Part shown: positions 54,266 to 64,000 of the stretch, piece by piece
Position numbering within the stretch: position 1 is the stretch's first letter
Layout: each line of letters begins with the position of its first letter
Notes under the pieces: model-generated
Seen by the model: the letters and a program-made list of their open reading frames with translations, nothing else
What the model was told of the DNA's origin: nothing
Database searches by the model: none
Program-made: the position numbers and the translations under genes
Source of the DNA: Psychrobacter immobilis
GTDB taxonomy: Bacteria; Pseudomonadota; Gammaproteobacteria; Pseudomonadales; Moraxellaceae
Assembly: GCA_904846265.1 (NCBI GenBank)
Contig: CAJHAA010000006.1
Coordinates: forward strand, 104,416-168,415
DNA length: 64,000 nt
Direction of reading: 5' to 3'

Positions 54266-57148
54266 ATGAATAGTATAACTAAAGAAGCCGCAAGCCTAGG
54301 ACATACAGAACTGGCTGCTGACAACGCCAGCTATATAGAAGCTCTTTATGAGCAGTACCTAAACGACCCTGATAGTGTTGATACCGATTGGCAAACGTAT
54401 TTTGAACAATACAAATCGCCAAAGGATGCACAGCATAATGCTATTAAGGAGCAGTTTTTGTTGCTTGCTCGCAACCAAACTGCTAATAAAGCCAGCACTC
54501 AAGCGCCTGCTGAAAACGCAGGCTTAGCCGACTGTGCTAACCCTAAACAAATGGGTGTACAACAGCTAATTTCAGCTTACCGTCGCCGTGGTCATCGCCG
54601 CGCCAAGCTTGATCCGTTAAATCTACATCCACGTGCAGAAGTGGAAGATTTAACCCTTGCTTATCATAACCTTTCAGAAGCTGATCTGGATACCGTATTT
54701 CCTACCAATGATTTAAATATCGGTAAAGACGAAGCGCCATTGCGTGAAATCATCGAAATTATGGAACGTGTTTACTGCCGTTACATTGGTACTGAATACA
54801 TGCACGTTACCACCAGTACTGAAAAACGCTGGATGGAAAAGTATCTAGAAACCAACTTAGGTTACATCAAGTTTGATAAAGAAAAGCGCTTATCTATTCT
54901 TGAACGGCTAACAGCAGCTGAAGGTCTAGAAAAATACTTAGCACGTAAATATACGGGCGTTAAGCGTTTCGGACTAGAGGGCGGCGAAAGCTTTATCCCT
55001 GCTATCAATGAAATCATCCAACGTGCAGGCGGCTATGGCACTAAAGAGATGGTCATTGGTATGGCTCACCGTGGTCGCCTAAACCTATTGGTCAATATCT
55101 TAGGTAAAAACCCTGCGGACTTGTTCGACGAGTTTGATGGTAAAGTACAGCCAGAAAAAGGCTCAGGTGACGTTAAATACCATAATGGTTTTTCATCGAA
55201 TGTGATGACGCCAGGCGGTGAAGCGCATTTGGCTTTGGCATTTAACCCATCACATCTTGAGATTGTAGCACCGGTATTGCAAGGCTCCGTACGTGCCCGT
55301 CAGGTGCGTCGCAACGATCAGCCACTTTTAGACAATAAAGGCGGTAATTCAGTATTGCCAATCGTTATTCATGGTGATGCTGCGTTTGCTGGTCAAGGCG
55401 TGGTTCAAGAAACGTTCCAAATGTCACAAACCCGTGCTTATACCACTGGTGGTACTGTACATATTGTGATCAATAACCAAGTCGGTTTCACGACCAGCCG
55501 TCAAGAAGACGTGCGTTCGACTGAGTACTGTACTGACGTTGCAAAAATGGTACATGCACCTATCCTACATGTGAACGGTGATGATCCTGAGTCGGTCGTA
55601 TTTGCCGCGCAGTTAGCATTAGATTACCGTCACGAGTTTGATAAAGACATCATTATCGATCTGTTCTGCTATCGCCGTAATGGTCATAATGAAGCCGATG
55701 AGCCGTCAGCGACTCAGCCACTCATGTATGCAGTTATCAAGAAACTACCAACGACTCGTACTATCTATGCACAGAAGCTTATTGCTGACGGCGTCTTAAG
55801 TGCTGAAGAAGAAAAACAGTATGAAGATGACTATCGTGAATCTTTAGACCGTGGTGATTACGTTGCCAACTCTCTGGTTCAAGAACCTAACGAGCAGCTA
55901 TTTGTCGATTGGAAACCTTATTTAGGTCACGAATTGGTAGATGATTGGGATACCAGTGTCGACATCGAGACTCTAAAAGGTTATGGACGTCGTATGGCGG
56001 AAATGCCAGAAGGCTATAAGTTACAACGCCAAGTACAAAAAGTGGTTGAGCAGCGCTTAGCTATGCAGACAGGCGAAGAGCCATTAAACTGGGGTGCAGC
56101 TGAAACGCTGGCATACGCATCACTAGTCGATAACGATAAAGTATTGGTACGTATTACTGGTGAAGATGTGGGTCGCGGTACTTTCTCACATCGTCATAGC
56201 GAAATCTATAATATCAATGATGGTAGTATGTATGTGCCACTCGCTCACATGAGTGAAACCCAAGCGCGTTTTGCGACCTATAACTCATTGTTGTCAGAAG
56301 AAGCGGTATTAGCATTTGAATATGGTTATGCAACGACAGTACCAAATGCCTTAATCGTCTGGGAAGCGCAGTTTGGTGACTTCGTCAACGGCGCGCAGGT
56401 AGTGATTGACCAGTTTATCTCAAGTGGTGAGACGAAATGGCAGCGCGTTTGTGGTCTGACTATGTTATTACCACACGGTTTTGAAGGTCAAGGTCCTGAG
56501 CATTCATCTGCTCGTCTTGAGCGTTTCTTACAGCTATGTGCTGAAGACAATATGCAAGTGATTACGCCGACGACACCTGCGCAGATCTATCATGCGCTAC
56601 GTCGTCAAGCAGTTCGCCCAATTCGTAAGCCATTGATTGTCATGTCGCCGAAGAGTTTACTACGTCATAAGCTAGCCACTTCAAATCTTGAAGAGCTGGC
56701 GAATGGTAAGTTTGAAACGGTACTGCCAGAGATGGATAACCAAAATGCAGACCAAGTCACTCGTATGGTGCTTTGTGGTGGTAAAGTTTATTACGATTTG
56801 CTTGAGCAGCGCCGTGCATTAGGTCTAGATCATGTCGCTATTGTTCGTATTGAGCAGCTCTACCCATTACCAGAGCAGCGTTTGATGGCTGAGATTGAAA
56901 AATACAGCAACTTGGCTGAGATCGTCTGGACACAAGAAGAGCCGCTGAACCAAGGTGCTTGGTATTATTTAGCACCGCATATGTTCCGTATCGTCGTACC
57001 ACACCCAACCAAGGCGAAAGTCATGGAGCCAGTGGCGCGTCCTGCGAGTGCAGCACCTGCCACAGGGTCACCGAAACTGCATGCTCAACAGCAGCAAGCG
57101 TTGATCGCTGGTGGTCTTGGTATCAGTGTCGATGAGTTGGCTAAATAA
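54266..57148 (+). CDS. sucA: 2-oxoglutarate dehydrogenase E1 component
   Basis: 960 residues. Thiamine-diphosphate-dependent decarboxylase of the 2-oxoglutarate dehydrogenase complex. The N-terminal ASYIEALYEQYLNDPDSVD, GMAHRGRLNLLVN, GDAAFAGQGVV (ThDP region) and DLFCYRRNGHNEADEP are family signatures. The length matches E. coli SucA (933). It heads the sucAB-lpdA-sucCD operon, probably with an own promoter in the 700-base gap upstream. Confidence 0.97.
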   Translation: MNSITKEAASLGHTELAADNASYIEALYEQYLNDPDSVDTDWQTYFEQYKSPKDAQHNAIKEQFLLLARNQTANKASTQAPAENAGLADCANPKQMGVQQLISAYRRRGHRRAKLDPLNLHPRAEVEDLTLAYHNLSEADLDTVFPTNDLNIGKDEAPLREIIEIMERVYCRYIGTEYMHVTTSTEKRWMEKYLETNLGYIKFDKEKRLSILERLTAAEGLEKYLARKYTGVKRFGLEGGESFIPAINEIIQRAGGYGTKEMVIGMAHRGRLNLLVNILGKNPADLFDEFDGKVQPEKGSGDVKYHNGFSSNVMTPGGEAHLALAFNPSHLEIVAPVLQGSVRARQVRRNDQPLLDNKGGNSVLPIVIHGDAAFAGQGVVQETFQMSQTRAYTTGGTVHIVINNQVGFTTSRQEDVRSTEYCTDVAKMVHAPILHVNGDDPESVVFAAQLALDYRHEFDKDIIIDLFCYRRNGHNEADEPSATQPLMYAVIKKLPTTRTIYAQKLIADGVLSAEEEKQYEDDYRESLDRGDYVANSLVQEPNEQLFVDWKPYLGHELVDDWDTSVDIETLKGYGRRMAEMPEGYKLQRQVQKVVEQRLAMQTGEEPLNWGAAETLAYASLVDNDKVLVRITGEDVGRGTFSHRHSEIYNINDGSMYVPLAHMSETQARFATYNSLLSEEAVLAFEYGYATTVPNALIVWEAQFGDFVNGAQVVIDQFISSGETKWQRVCGLTMLLPHGFEGQGPEHSSARLERFLQLCAEDNMQVITPTTPAQIYHALRRQAVRPIRKPLIVMSPKSLLRHKLATSNLEELANGKFETVLPEMDNQNADQVTRMVLCGGKVYYDLLEQRRALGLDHVAIVRIEQLYPLPEQRLMAEIEKYSNLAEIVWTQEEPLNQGAWYYLAPHMFRIVVPHPTKAKVMEPVARPASAAPATGSPKLHAQQQQALIAGGLGISVDELAK

Positions 57149-57304
57149 CAGATTGTTTAATCAGAAGACTATAGAAGATAAATGAATCAGGCGATAACAG
57201 TCAGTATAATTTAATACAATTTAGGTAATATTATCTAATGCAGTACTGACTGTTTATCACGACTTAACAATATATATAAATATCCAAATCTAAGGAGTAT
57301 ATCG

Positions 57305-58546
57305 ATGGCTGATATCAAAGCCCCCGTTTTTCCAGAATCAGTTGCCGACGGTACTATCGTTGAGTGGCATGTCACTGAAGGTCAACAAGTCAATCGTGAT
57401 GACCTATTGGCTGAAATCGAAACTGATAAAGTCGTATTAGAAGTTGTGGCGCCTGATAACGGCGTTGTGACCAAAATCGTTAAGCAGGTTGATGATACCG
57501 TGTTGTCTGACGAGATCATTGGTCAATTCGAAGCTGGTGCAAGCGCCAGTGCAGATAATGCTCCTGCGGTAGATCCAGATCAACCAGCAGCGCCAGTACA
57601 AGCTAAGCAAGCAGCAGATGGTGGCGAGCCTGTCCAAGCAACAGATAAAAAAGACGAAGCGGATCATAAAGATCAAAGCCCAGCAGTGCGTAAAGCAGCG
57701 AAAGAGTCTGGTGTAGATCCTAAAGAAGTGGAAGGCAGTGGTCGCGGCGGTCGTGTGACCAAAACGGATATGGCTAACCCAACATTGAAAGCAGACAGCA
57801 GCATCAAATCTGATAGCGGCCGTCCAGTAGCTGAATCAATGGGTGAACGTACTGAGAAACGTGTTCCAATGACACGTCTACGTAAGACAGTCGCCAATCG
57901 TCTGCTAGCCGCTTCTCAAGAAACAGCGATGTTAACGACGTTCAACGAAGTTAACATGAAGCCATTAATGGACATGCGCGCTAAATATAAAGACCAGTTC
58001 GAAAAACGTCATGGCGTACGTTTAGGCTTTATGTCATTGTTCGTGAAAGCGGCAACCGAAGCACTTAAACGCTTCCCAGCAGTCAACGCTTCACTAGACG
58101 GTGATGATATTGTTTATCATGGTTTCTATGATATCGGTGTTGCCGTATCATCTGACCGTGGTTTAGTTGTTCCCGTACTACGTGATACCGATCGCATGAG
58201 CATGGCGGATGTCGAAAGCCGTATCCGTGAGCTTGGTGGTTTGGCTCAAAAAGGTAAGCTTGGTCTAGATGACATGACTGGCGGTACGTTCACTATCTCA
58301 AACGGTGGTGTATTTGGCTCATTGATGTCAACGCCTATTTTGAACCCACCACAAACGGCTATCCTAGGCATGCACGCGATCAATGACCGTCCTATGGCAG
58401 TTGATGGTAAAGTTGAAATTCTACCGATGATGTATCTTGCATTGTCTTATGATCATCGTATGATTGATGGTAAAGAAGCGGTACAGTTCTTAGTAACCAT
58501 CAAAGAATTGGTTGAAGATCCAGCCATGTTGCTACTAGACCTGTAA
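57305..58546 (+). CDS. sucB: Dihydrolipoyllysine-residue succinyltransferase (E2) SucB
   Basis: 413 residues: a lipoyl domain with lipoylated K42 in [11 protein letters not shown], a linker rich in Ala/Asp/Lys, a peripheral subunit-binding domain ([15 protein letters not shown]), and a catalytic core ending [11 protein letters not shown] with H384 and D388. It transfers the succinyl group to CoA. AAGGAGTATATCG precedes the ATG. An attenuator-like terminator follows. Confidence 0.97.
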   Translation: MADIKAPVFPESVADGTIVEWHVTEGQQVNRDDLLAEIETDKVVLEVVAPDNGVVTKIVKQVDDTVLSDEIIGQFEAGASASADNAPAVDPDQPAAPVQAKQAADGGEPVQATDKKDEADHKDQSPAVRKAAKESGVDPKEVEGSGRGGRVTKTDMANPTLKADSSIKSDSGRPVAESMGERTEKRVPMTRLRKTVANRLLAASQETAMLTTFNEVNMKPLMDMRAKYKDQFEKRHGVRLGFMSLFVKAATEALKRFPAVNASLDGDDIVYHGFYDIGVAVSSDRGLVVPVLRDTDRMSMADVESRIRELGGLAQKGKLGLDDMTGGTFTISNGGVFGSLMSTPILNPPQTAILGMHAINDRPMAVDGKVEILPMMYLALSYDHRMIDGKEAVQFLVTIKELVEDPAMLLLDL

Positions 58547-58551
58547 GCTTT

Positions 58552-58588
58552 TAAGCTTGTATTGGCAACCGCTGATACAAGCTTTTTA
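58552..58588 (+). terminator. Terminator-like hairpin between sucB and lpdA
   Basis: AAGCTTGTAT (58553-58562) pairs with ATACAAGCTT (58575-58584), 10 bp with a 12-nt loop, followed by five T's. It starts just after the sucB stop, inside an operon that is normally continuous, so it may reduce lpdA-sucCD expression or mark a separate lpdA promoter. Confidence 0.7.
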
Positions 58589-58758
58589 ACTTTAGTCTAA
58601 ACAGTGGTACTAGTTGTTTATTAATAAATGAGAATGCTTCACTGATGTGGTGTATTTACCGTAAAGTGAAAAAATTTGAACCAAAATATGGCTTATTTAT
58701 TAACGAGACAATCCTCAGTTTAAACGATATTTACAATTAGAACGATAATTAGAAATAG

Positions 58759-60222
<1,464 letters not shown>

Positions 60223-60378
60223 GTCGTTAGTTTGATCAGTACCAACTTATAACCTGATCGCGGTGGGGTTGCTATGGCTTCCACCACGGTCATGAGTGCG
60301 CCATATGCCTGTCTAATATGTATATACGCGCACTTGTTTTCACTTTTTATTAATTGTAAAAAATAAAGGATACAATCA

Positions 60379-61545
60379 ATGAATTTACATGAGTATCAAG
60401 CAAAAGAGCTATTAAAAAGCTATGGTTTGCCGATTCAAGAAGGCATTATTGCCTATAACGGCGACGAAGCTGCTGCTGCTTTTGATAAAACGCCAACAGA
60501 CATTGCGGTTATTAAAGCGCAAGTACATGCTGGTGGTCGCGGTAAAGCGGGTGGCGTAAAGCTGGTTAAAACTCGTGAAGAAGCCAAGCAAGTTGCTGAA
60601 GAGCTAATCGGTACCAATTTGGTTACTTTCCAAACTGACGCTGATGGCCAACCAGTTAACTTCGTATTGGTTGCAGAAGATATGTATCCAGTACAAACTG
60701 AGCTATATCTTGGTGCAGTCGTTGATCGTTCTACGCGTCGCGTAACGTTCATGGCATCAACCGAAGGCGGCGTTGATATCGAAGAAGTCGCTAACGAAAC
60801 CCCAGAGAAAATCTTTAAAGTAAACGTTGATCCTTTAGTTGGTTTGATGCCTTTCCAAGCACGTGATGTGGCATTCAAACTAGGTTTAGAAGGCAAGCAA
60901 ATCAATCAATTCGTTAAATTAATGACGGGCGCTTATCAAGCATTCATCGATAACGATTTTGCCTTGTTAGAAATCAACCCATTAGCCGTTCGTGAAAATG
61001 GCGAAATCGTTTGTGTTGATGGCAAAATTGGTATTGATTCAAACGCACTGTATCGTCTGCCTAAAATTGCAGCACTACAAGACAAGTCACAAGAAAATGA
61101 GCGTGAGCTTAAAGCGGCTGAGTTTGACCTAAACTATGTTGCTCTAGAAGGCAATATCGGTTGTATGGTTAACGGTGCTGGTCTTGCTATGGCGACCATG
61201 GATATCATCAAATTGTACGGCGGCAAGCCTGCTAACTTCTTGGACGTTGGCGGCGGCGCAACTAAAGATCGCGTTGTTGAAGCATTCAAGATCATTCTTG
61301 AAGACAGCAGCGTTGAAGGTGTTCTAATCAACATCTTCGGTGGTATCGTACGTTGTGACATGATCGCAGAAGCGATTATCGCTGCTATCAAAGAAGTTGA
61401 CGTAAAAGTACCTGTTGTTGTCCGTCTAGAGGGTAACAACGCTGAAAAAGGCGCGCAAATCCTAGAAGAGTCTGGTCTGAAATTGATTTCTGCCCAAGGC
61501 TTATCAGATGCGGCTCAAAAAATTGTCGATGCTGTTAAAGCTTAA
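60379..61545 (+). CDS. sucC: Succinyl-CoA synthetase beta subunit
   Basis: 388 residues, ATP-grasp domain starting [18 protein letters not shown], with [16 protein letters not shown] (nucleotide binding) and [14 protein letters not shown], and a C-terminal ligase lobe with [14 protein letters not shown]. With SucD it makes succinate and ATP from succinyl-CoA. An imperfect hairpin lies at 61545-61575 before sucD. Confidence 0.97.
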   Translation: MNLHEYQAKELLKSYGLPIQEGIIAYNGDEAAAAFDKTPTDIAVIKAQVHAGGRGKAGGVKLVKTREEAKQVAEELIGTNLVTFQTDADGQPVNFVLVAEDMYPVQTELYLGAVVDRSTRRVTFMASTEGGVDIEEVANETPEKIFKVNVDPLVGLMPFQARDVAFKLGLEGKQINQFVKLMTGAYQAFIDNDFALLEINPLAVRENGEIVCVDGKIGIDSNALYRLPKIAALQDKSQENERELKAAEFDLNYVALEGNIGCMVNGAGLAMATMDIIKLYGGKPANFLDVGGGATKDRVVEAFKIILEDSSVEGVLINIFGGIVRCDMIAEAIIAAIKEVDVKVPVVVRLEGNNAEKGAQILEESGLKLISAQGLSDAAQKIVDAVKA

Positions 61546-61697
61546 TATATTTGAGGCATAGTCCTCTAAATATATGTGCTTAAGCATAGTAGTCAACGCG
61601 TAATAGCAGCTTGTTGGTATAAATTTATCATTAACATTTAATGGATAACACATCATCAAGTGGCTATTGCAAGACAACCGAATACAAGGAATAAATA

Positions 61698-62573
61698 ATG
61701 AGTGTATTAATCGATAAAGATACCAAAGTATTGGTACAAGGTTTTACTGGTAAAAATGGTACGTTCCACTCTGAGCAAGCGATCGAATACGGTACTAAAG
61801 TTGTCGGCGGCGTAACCCCAGGTAAAGGCGGTCAAACGCATTTAGGCCTACCAGTATTCAACACGATGAGCGAGGCCATGGAAGCGACCCAAGCTGACGC
61901 TTCTGTTATCTACGTACCAGCACCATTTGTACTAGATTCTATCGTTGAAGCGGTAGATGCTGGTGTTAAATTGATTATCGTTATTACTGAAGGCGTGCCT
62001 ACTTTAGACATGCTAAAAGCAAAACGTTATATCGAAGAAGCTGAAGGCGTACGCATGGTTGGTCCTAACTGCCCAGGTGTTATCACGCCAGGTCAGTGCA
62101 AAATTGGTATCATGCCAGGTCATATCCATTTGCCAGGTAAAGTGGGTATCATCTCACGCTCTGGTACATTGACTTATGAAGCCGTTGCTCAGACCACTAA
62201 GCTTGGTTTTGGTCAGTCAACTTGTATCGGTATCGGCGGTGATCCTATCCCTGGTATGAACCAAATTGATGCGTTGAAACTGTTCCAAGAAGATCCACAA
62301 ACTGAAGCGATCATTCTAATCGGTGAGATCGGTGGTACTGCTGAAGAAGAAGCCGCTGCTTATATCAAAGACCATGTGACTAAGCCAGTGGTTGGTTATA
62401 TCGCTGGTGTTACCGCTCCAGAAGGCAAGCGTATGGGTCATGCTGGTGCAATTATCTCTGGTGGTCAAGGTACTGCTGAAGAGAAATTTAAAGCCTTTGA
62501 AGATGCTGGTATCGCATATACGCGTGATCCGTCTAAACTTGGTGAAAAGCTAAAAGAAGTTACTGGTTGGTAA
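61698..62573 (+). CDS. sucD: Succinyl-CoA synthetase alpha subunit
   Basis: 291 residues. CoA-binding [19 protein letters not shown], and the phosphohistidine H248 in [23 protein letters not shown] is conserved. It carries the phosphorylated intermediate of the enzyme. Last suc gene, followed by a terminator. Confidence 0.97.
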   Translation: MSVLIDKDTKVLVQGFTGKNGTFHSEQAIEYGTKVVGGVTPGKGGQTHLGLPVFNTMSEAMEATQADASVIYVPAPFVLDSIVEAVDAGVKLIIVITEGVPTLDMLKAKRYIEEAEGVRMVGPNCPGVITPGQCKIGIMPGHIHLPGKVGIISRSGTLTYEAVAQTTKLGFGQSTCIGIGGDPIPGMNQIDALKLFQEDPQTEAIILIGEIGGTAEEEAAAYIKDHVTKPVVGYIAGVTAPEGKRMGHAGAIISGGQGTAEEKFKAFEDAGIAYTRDPSKLGEKLKEVTGW

Positions 62574-62621
62574 TCTAGCCATAGGCTTGTTAACTACCAA
62601 AACTGTATTGTAATATTGATA

Positions 62622-62650
62622 AGACACCCCTACAATGGGGTGTTTTTTTA
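62622..62650 (+). terminator. Rho-independent terminator after sucD
   Basis: ACACCCC (62624-62630) pairs with GGGGTGT (62637-62643) around a 6-nt loop, with a T run to 62649. It ends the suc operon. Confidence 0.85.
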
Positions 62651-62807
62651 TGTCTGCTAGTAAGCTTTATAATTAATATCTAACCTCTATTAGCACTTCA
62701 GATATAGAAGATAGTGATATCCTAGTTCCTATATCAGTTACTAATATTTTGATATTATATCTGATTTCAAAAATTATTTTTAAGTCAACTTTTAAAATAG
62801 GTATTAT

Positions 62808-63998
62808 ATGAGTATTACAAAAGAAGTTACCGCCACTAACAAAGACTTAAGCAATGAAGTTGTAGATGGTAATAAAAGTAATGTATTTGCTTTTTGGGAG
62901 TCAGATAATGAGATGCCTGCATACTTAAAACTGTGCATACAAACTTGGCATAAAAATATACCTAATTGTGAAATTCATATTATTAATTACCAAAATATAG
63001 ATAAATATATAGAGGGCGTATACGAAACAAACTTGCTTAAAAAAATTCCCTTAGCAATGCAATCAGATATAATTGCAGCAGCAGTATTAGAAAAGTTTGG
63101 CGGGCTATTTTTAGATATTGATTCCATTGTGACAGCTGATTTGTTTCAAATATTTAATACTATATCAACAGATAAACTTATTGCTTTTGGCAATGAGCGT
63201 AAAGCTATTCATATTGCAGTATTGTACAGTAAAAATCCAAATAACAGAATTGTAAGAGAGTGGCGAAAAGGTGCGCAAGAAAAACTGATTGGTGATTTTC
63301 CTTCAAAAATGAATTGGGATTATTTTGGTAATTCTATTGTTGAACCGTTCTTTACTAATCCAGATTATTATAAAGATTGTTATATTATAGAACGTGCAAT
63401 AAGTGGTAATATTTTAGAAGCAGATGCAATGAAAGAATACGATGCAACAAATATAATGAAATATAGATTTTTTTATTTTAATGAAATTTTTATTTTGAAA
63501 TCTGAAATTATGAGTTTTATAAGGTCGGGCGTTGTCTCGCTACATAACTCTTGGACACCTATTGAAATTAAAAATATAAAAAGTATTAATGATTTTCTTG
63601 ATATGAAAATGCCAATTGTAGATTTATTAAAATATGCTCTTAGCAATGAAATCAAGCCTATATTGTCTGACAACTTAATTTTTACTGAGGCCTATATAGT
63701 ACATGAATTAGAAAAAATATCCTTAAATTATCAAAAAAGATATCATAAAGGCATGCTTGTGTTAGATTTTAAGGTAGGCGATATCAATTTTGCTTTCGAT
63801 ATATGTGATGTGAACTTTTTAGAAAGTTACCTTATCATTAGAAATAAAGAAAATCTAGGAAAATATACAGAAATAGAAGGCTTAGTTTTCGAAAAAAATA
63901 AGGCGAAATTAAATAATATTAGTAATAAAAAAGAGTTACTAGATTTTATTGTTAACACTTTTTGTTACTATACAATTTTGTCTATGAAAAATAATTAA
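62808..63998 (+). CDS. DXD-type glycosyltransferase, probably surface polysaccharide
   Basis: 396 residues. The region NVFAFWESDNEMPAYLKLCIQTW to KIPLAMQSDIIAAAVLEKFGGLFLDIDSIV has the pattern of Gly_transf_sug/capsular glycosyltransferases, with the DXD pair D103/D105 for nucleotide-sugar metal binding. The gene is markedly richer in A/T than its neighbours (many AAAAAT runs, ATA and AAA codons), suggesting recent transfer. It lies just after the suc terminator. The window ends two bases after its stop, so any partners are out of view. Sugar specificity unknown. Confidence 0.7.
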   Translation: MSITKEVTATNKDLSNEVVDGNKSNVFAFWESDNEMPAYLKLCIQTWHKNIPNCEIHIINYQNIDKYIEGVYETNLLKKIPLAMQSDIIAAAVLEKFGGLFLDIDSIVTADLFQIFNTISTDKLIAFGNERKAIHIAVLYSKNPNNRIVREWRKGAQEKLIGDFPSKMNWDYFGNSIVEPFFTNPDYYKDCYIIERAISGNILEADAMKEYDATNIMKYRFFYFNEIFILKSEIMSFIRSGVVSLHNSWTPIEIKNIKSINDFLDMKMPIVDLLKYALSNEIKPILSDNLIFTEAYIVHELEKISLNYQKRYHKGMLVLDFKVGDINFAFDICDVNFLESYLIIRNKENLGKYTEIEGLVFEKNKAKLNNISNKKELLDFIVNTFCYYTILSMKNN

Positions 63999-64000
63999 AT

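Overview
The window looks like a chromosomal segment from a Psychrobacter-like gammaproteobacterium (Moraxellaceae). This rests on moderate-to-low GC, the gene order argH / algZ-algR-hemC-hemD-hemX shared with Pseudomonadales, a RibB protein fused to a cysteine-free RibA-like domain, and a gltA / sdhCDAB / sucAB-lpdA-sucCD cluster. It is mostly core genome. No tRNA, rRNA, CRISPR array, prophage or classical defence island was seen.

Layout. 1-6.4 kb: translation and RNA genes (rbfA end, truB, rpsO, pnp). The usual truB-rpsO adjacency is broken by a DJ-1/PfpI gene and two tiny acidic proteins. 6.5-10.2 kb, minus strand: a macro-domain protein, a membrane coiled-coil protein, a YheV-type zinc-ribbon protein and oligopeptidase A. 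10.6-14.5 kb: a BaeRF-type protein, a secreted protein, an EEP-family nuclease/phosphatase and an MDR oxidoreductase. 14.7-18.2 kb, minus: an ABC exporter, alpha/beta hydrolase and AlkB-like operon. 18.5-22.8 kb: an EamA transporter, class I fructose-bisphosphate aldolase, and a tandem pair of paralogous membrane proteins of unknown function. 22.9-25.3 kb: thiC under a TPP riboswitch. 25.4-30.8 kb: Pho box and pstS-pstC-pstA-pstB-phoU. 30.9-38.6 kb: yggX, argH, and the divergent algZ-algR-hemC-hemD-hemX set. 38.6-44 kb: thioesterase, ribBX, rarA, a HELTH-motif protein and a lipoprotein. 44.0-62.6 kb: TCA-cycle genes, with gltA opposite sdhCDAB and the suc/lpd operon, interrupted by two separate tnpB-only IS200/IS605-type insertions. 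62.8-64 kb: an AT-rich DXD glycosyltransferase that probably opens an accessory surface-polysaccharide region beyond the edge.

The main physiological units are the TCA core (citrate synthase, succinate dehydrogenase, 2-oxoglutarate dehydrogenase, succinyl-CoA synthetase), high-affinity phosphate uptake with its PhoU regulator, early tetrapyrrole synthesis next to an AlgZ/AlgR-type two-component pair, and thiamine and riboflavin precursor enzymes.

The least ordinary observations are: two TnpB proteins with different RuvC active-site layouts (one lacks the canonical RuvC-II Glu and carries a Glu elsewhere); an 11-bp sequence shared by the tnpB start-codon region and the flank just beyond that element's right end; the tandem unknown membrane-protein pair; a 24-bp palindrome upstream of the BaeRF gene; back-to-back hairpins between pstS and pstC; and an AlgZ homologue without recognisable ATP-binding motifs. 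I did not find an obvious new multi-gene system. Functions come from motif recognition by eye, with no database search.
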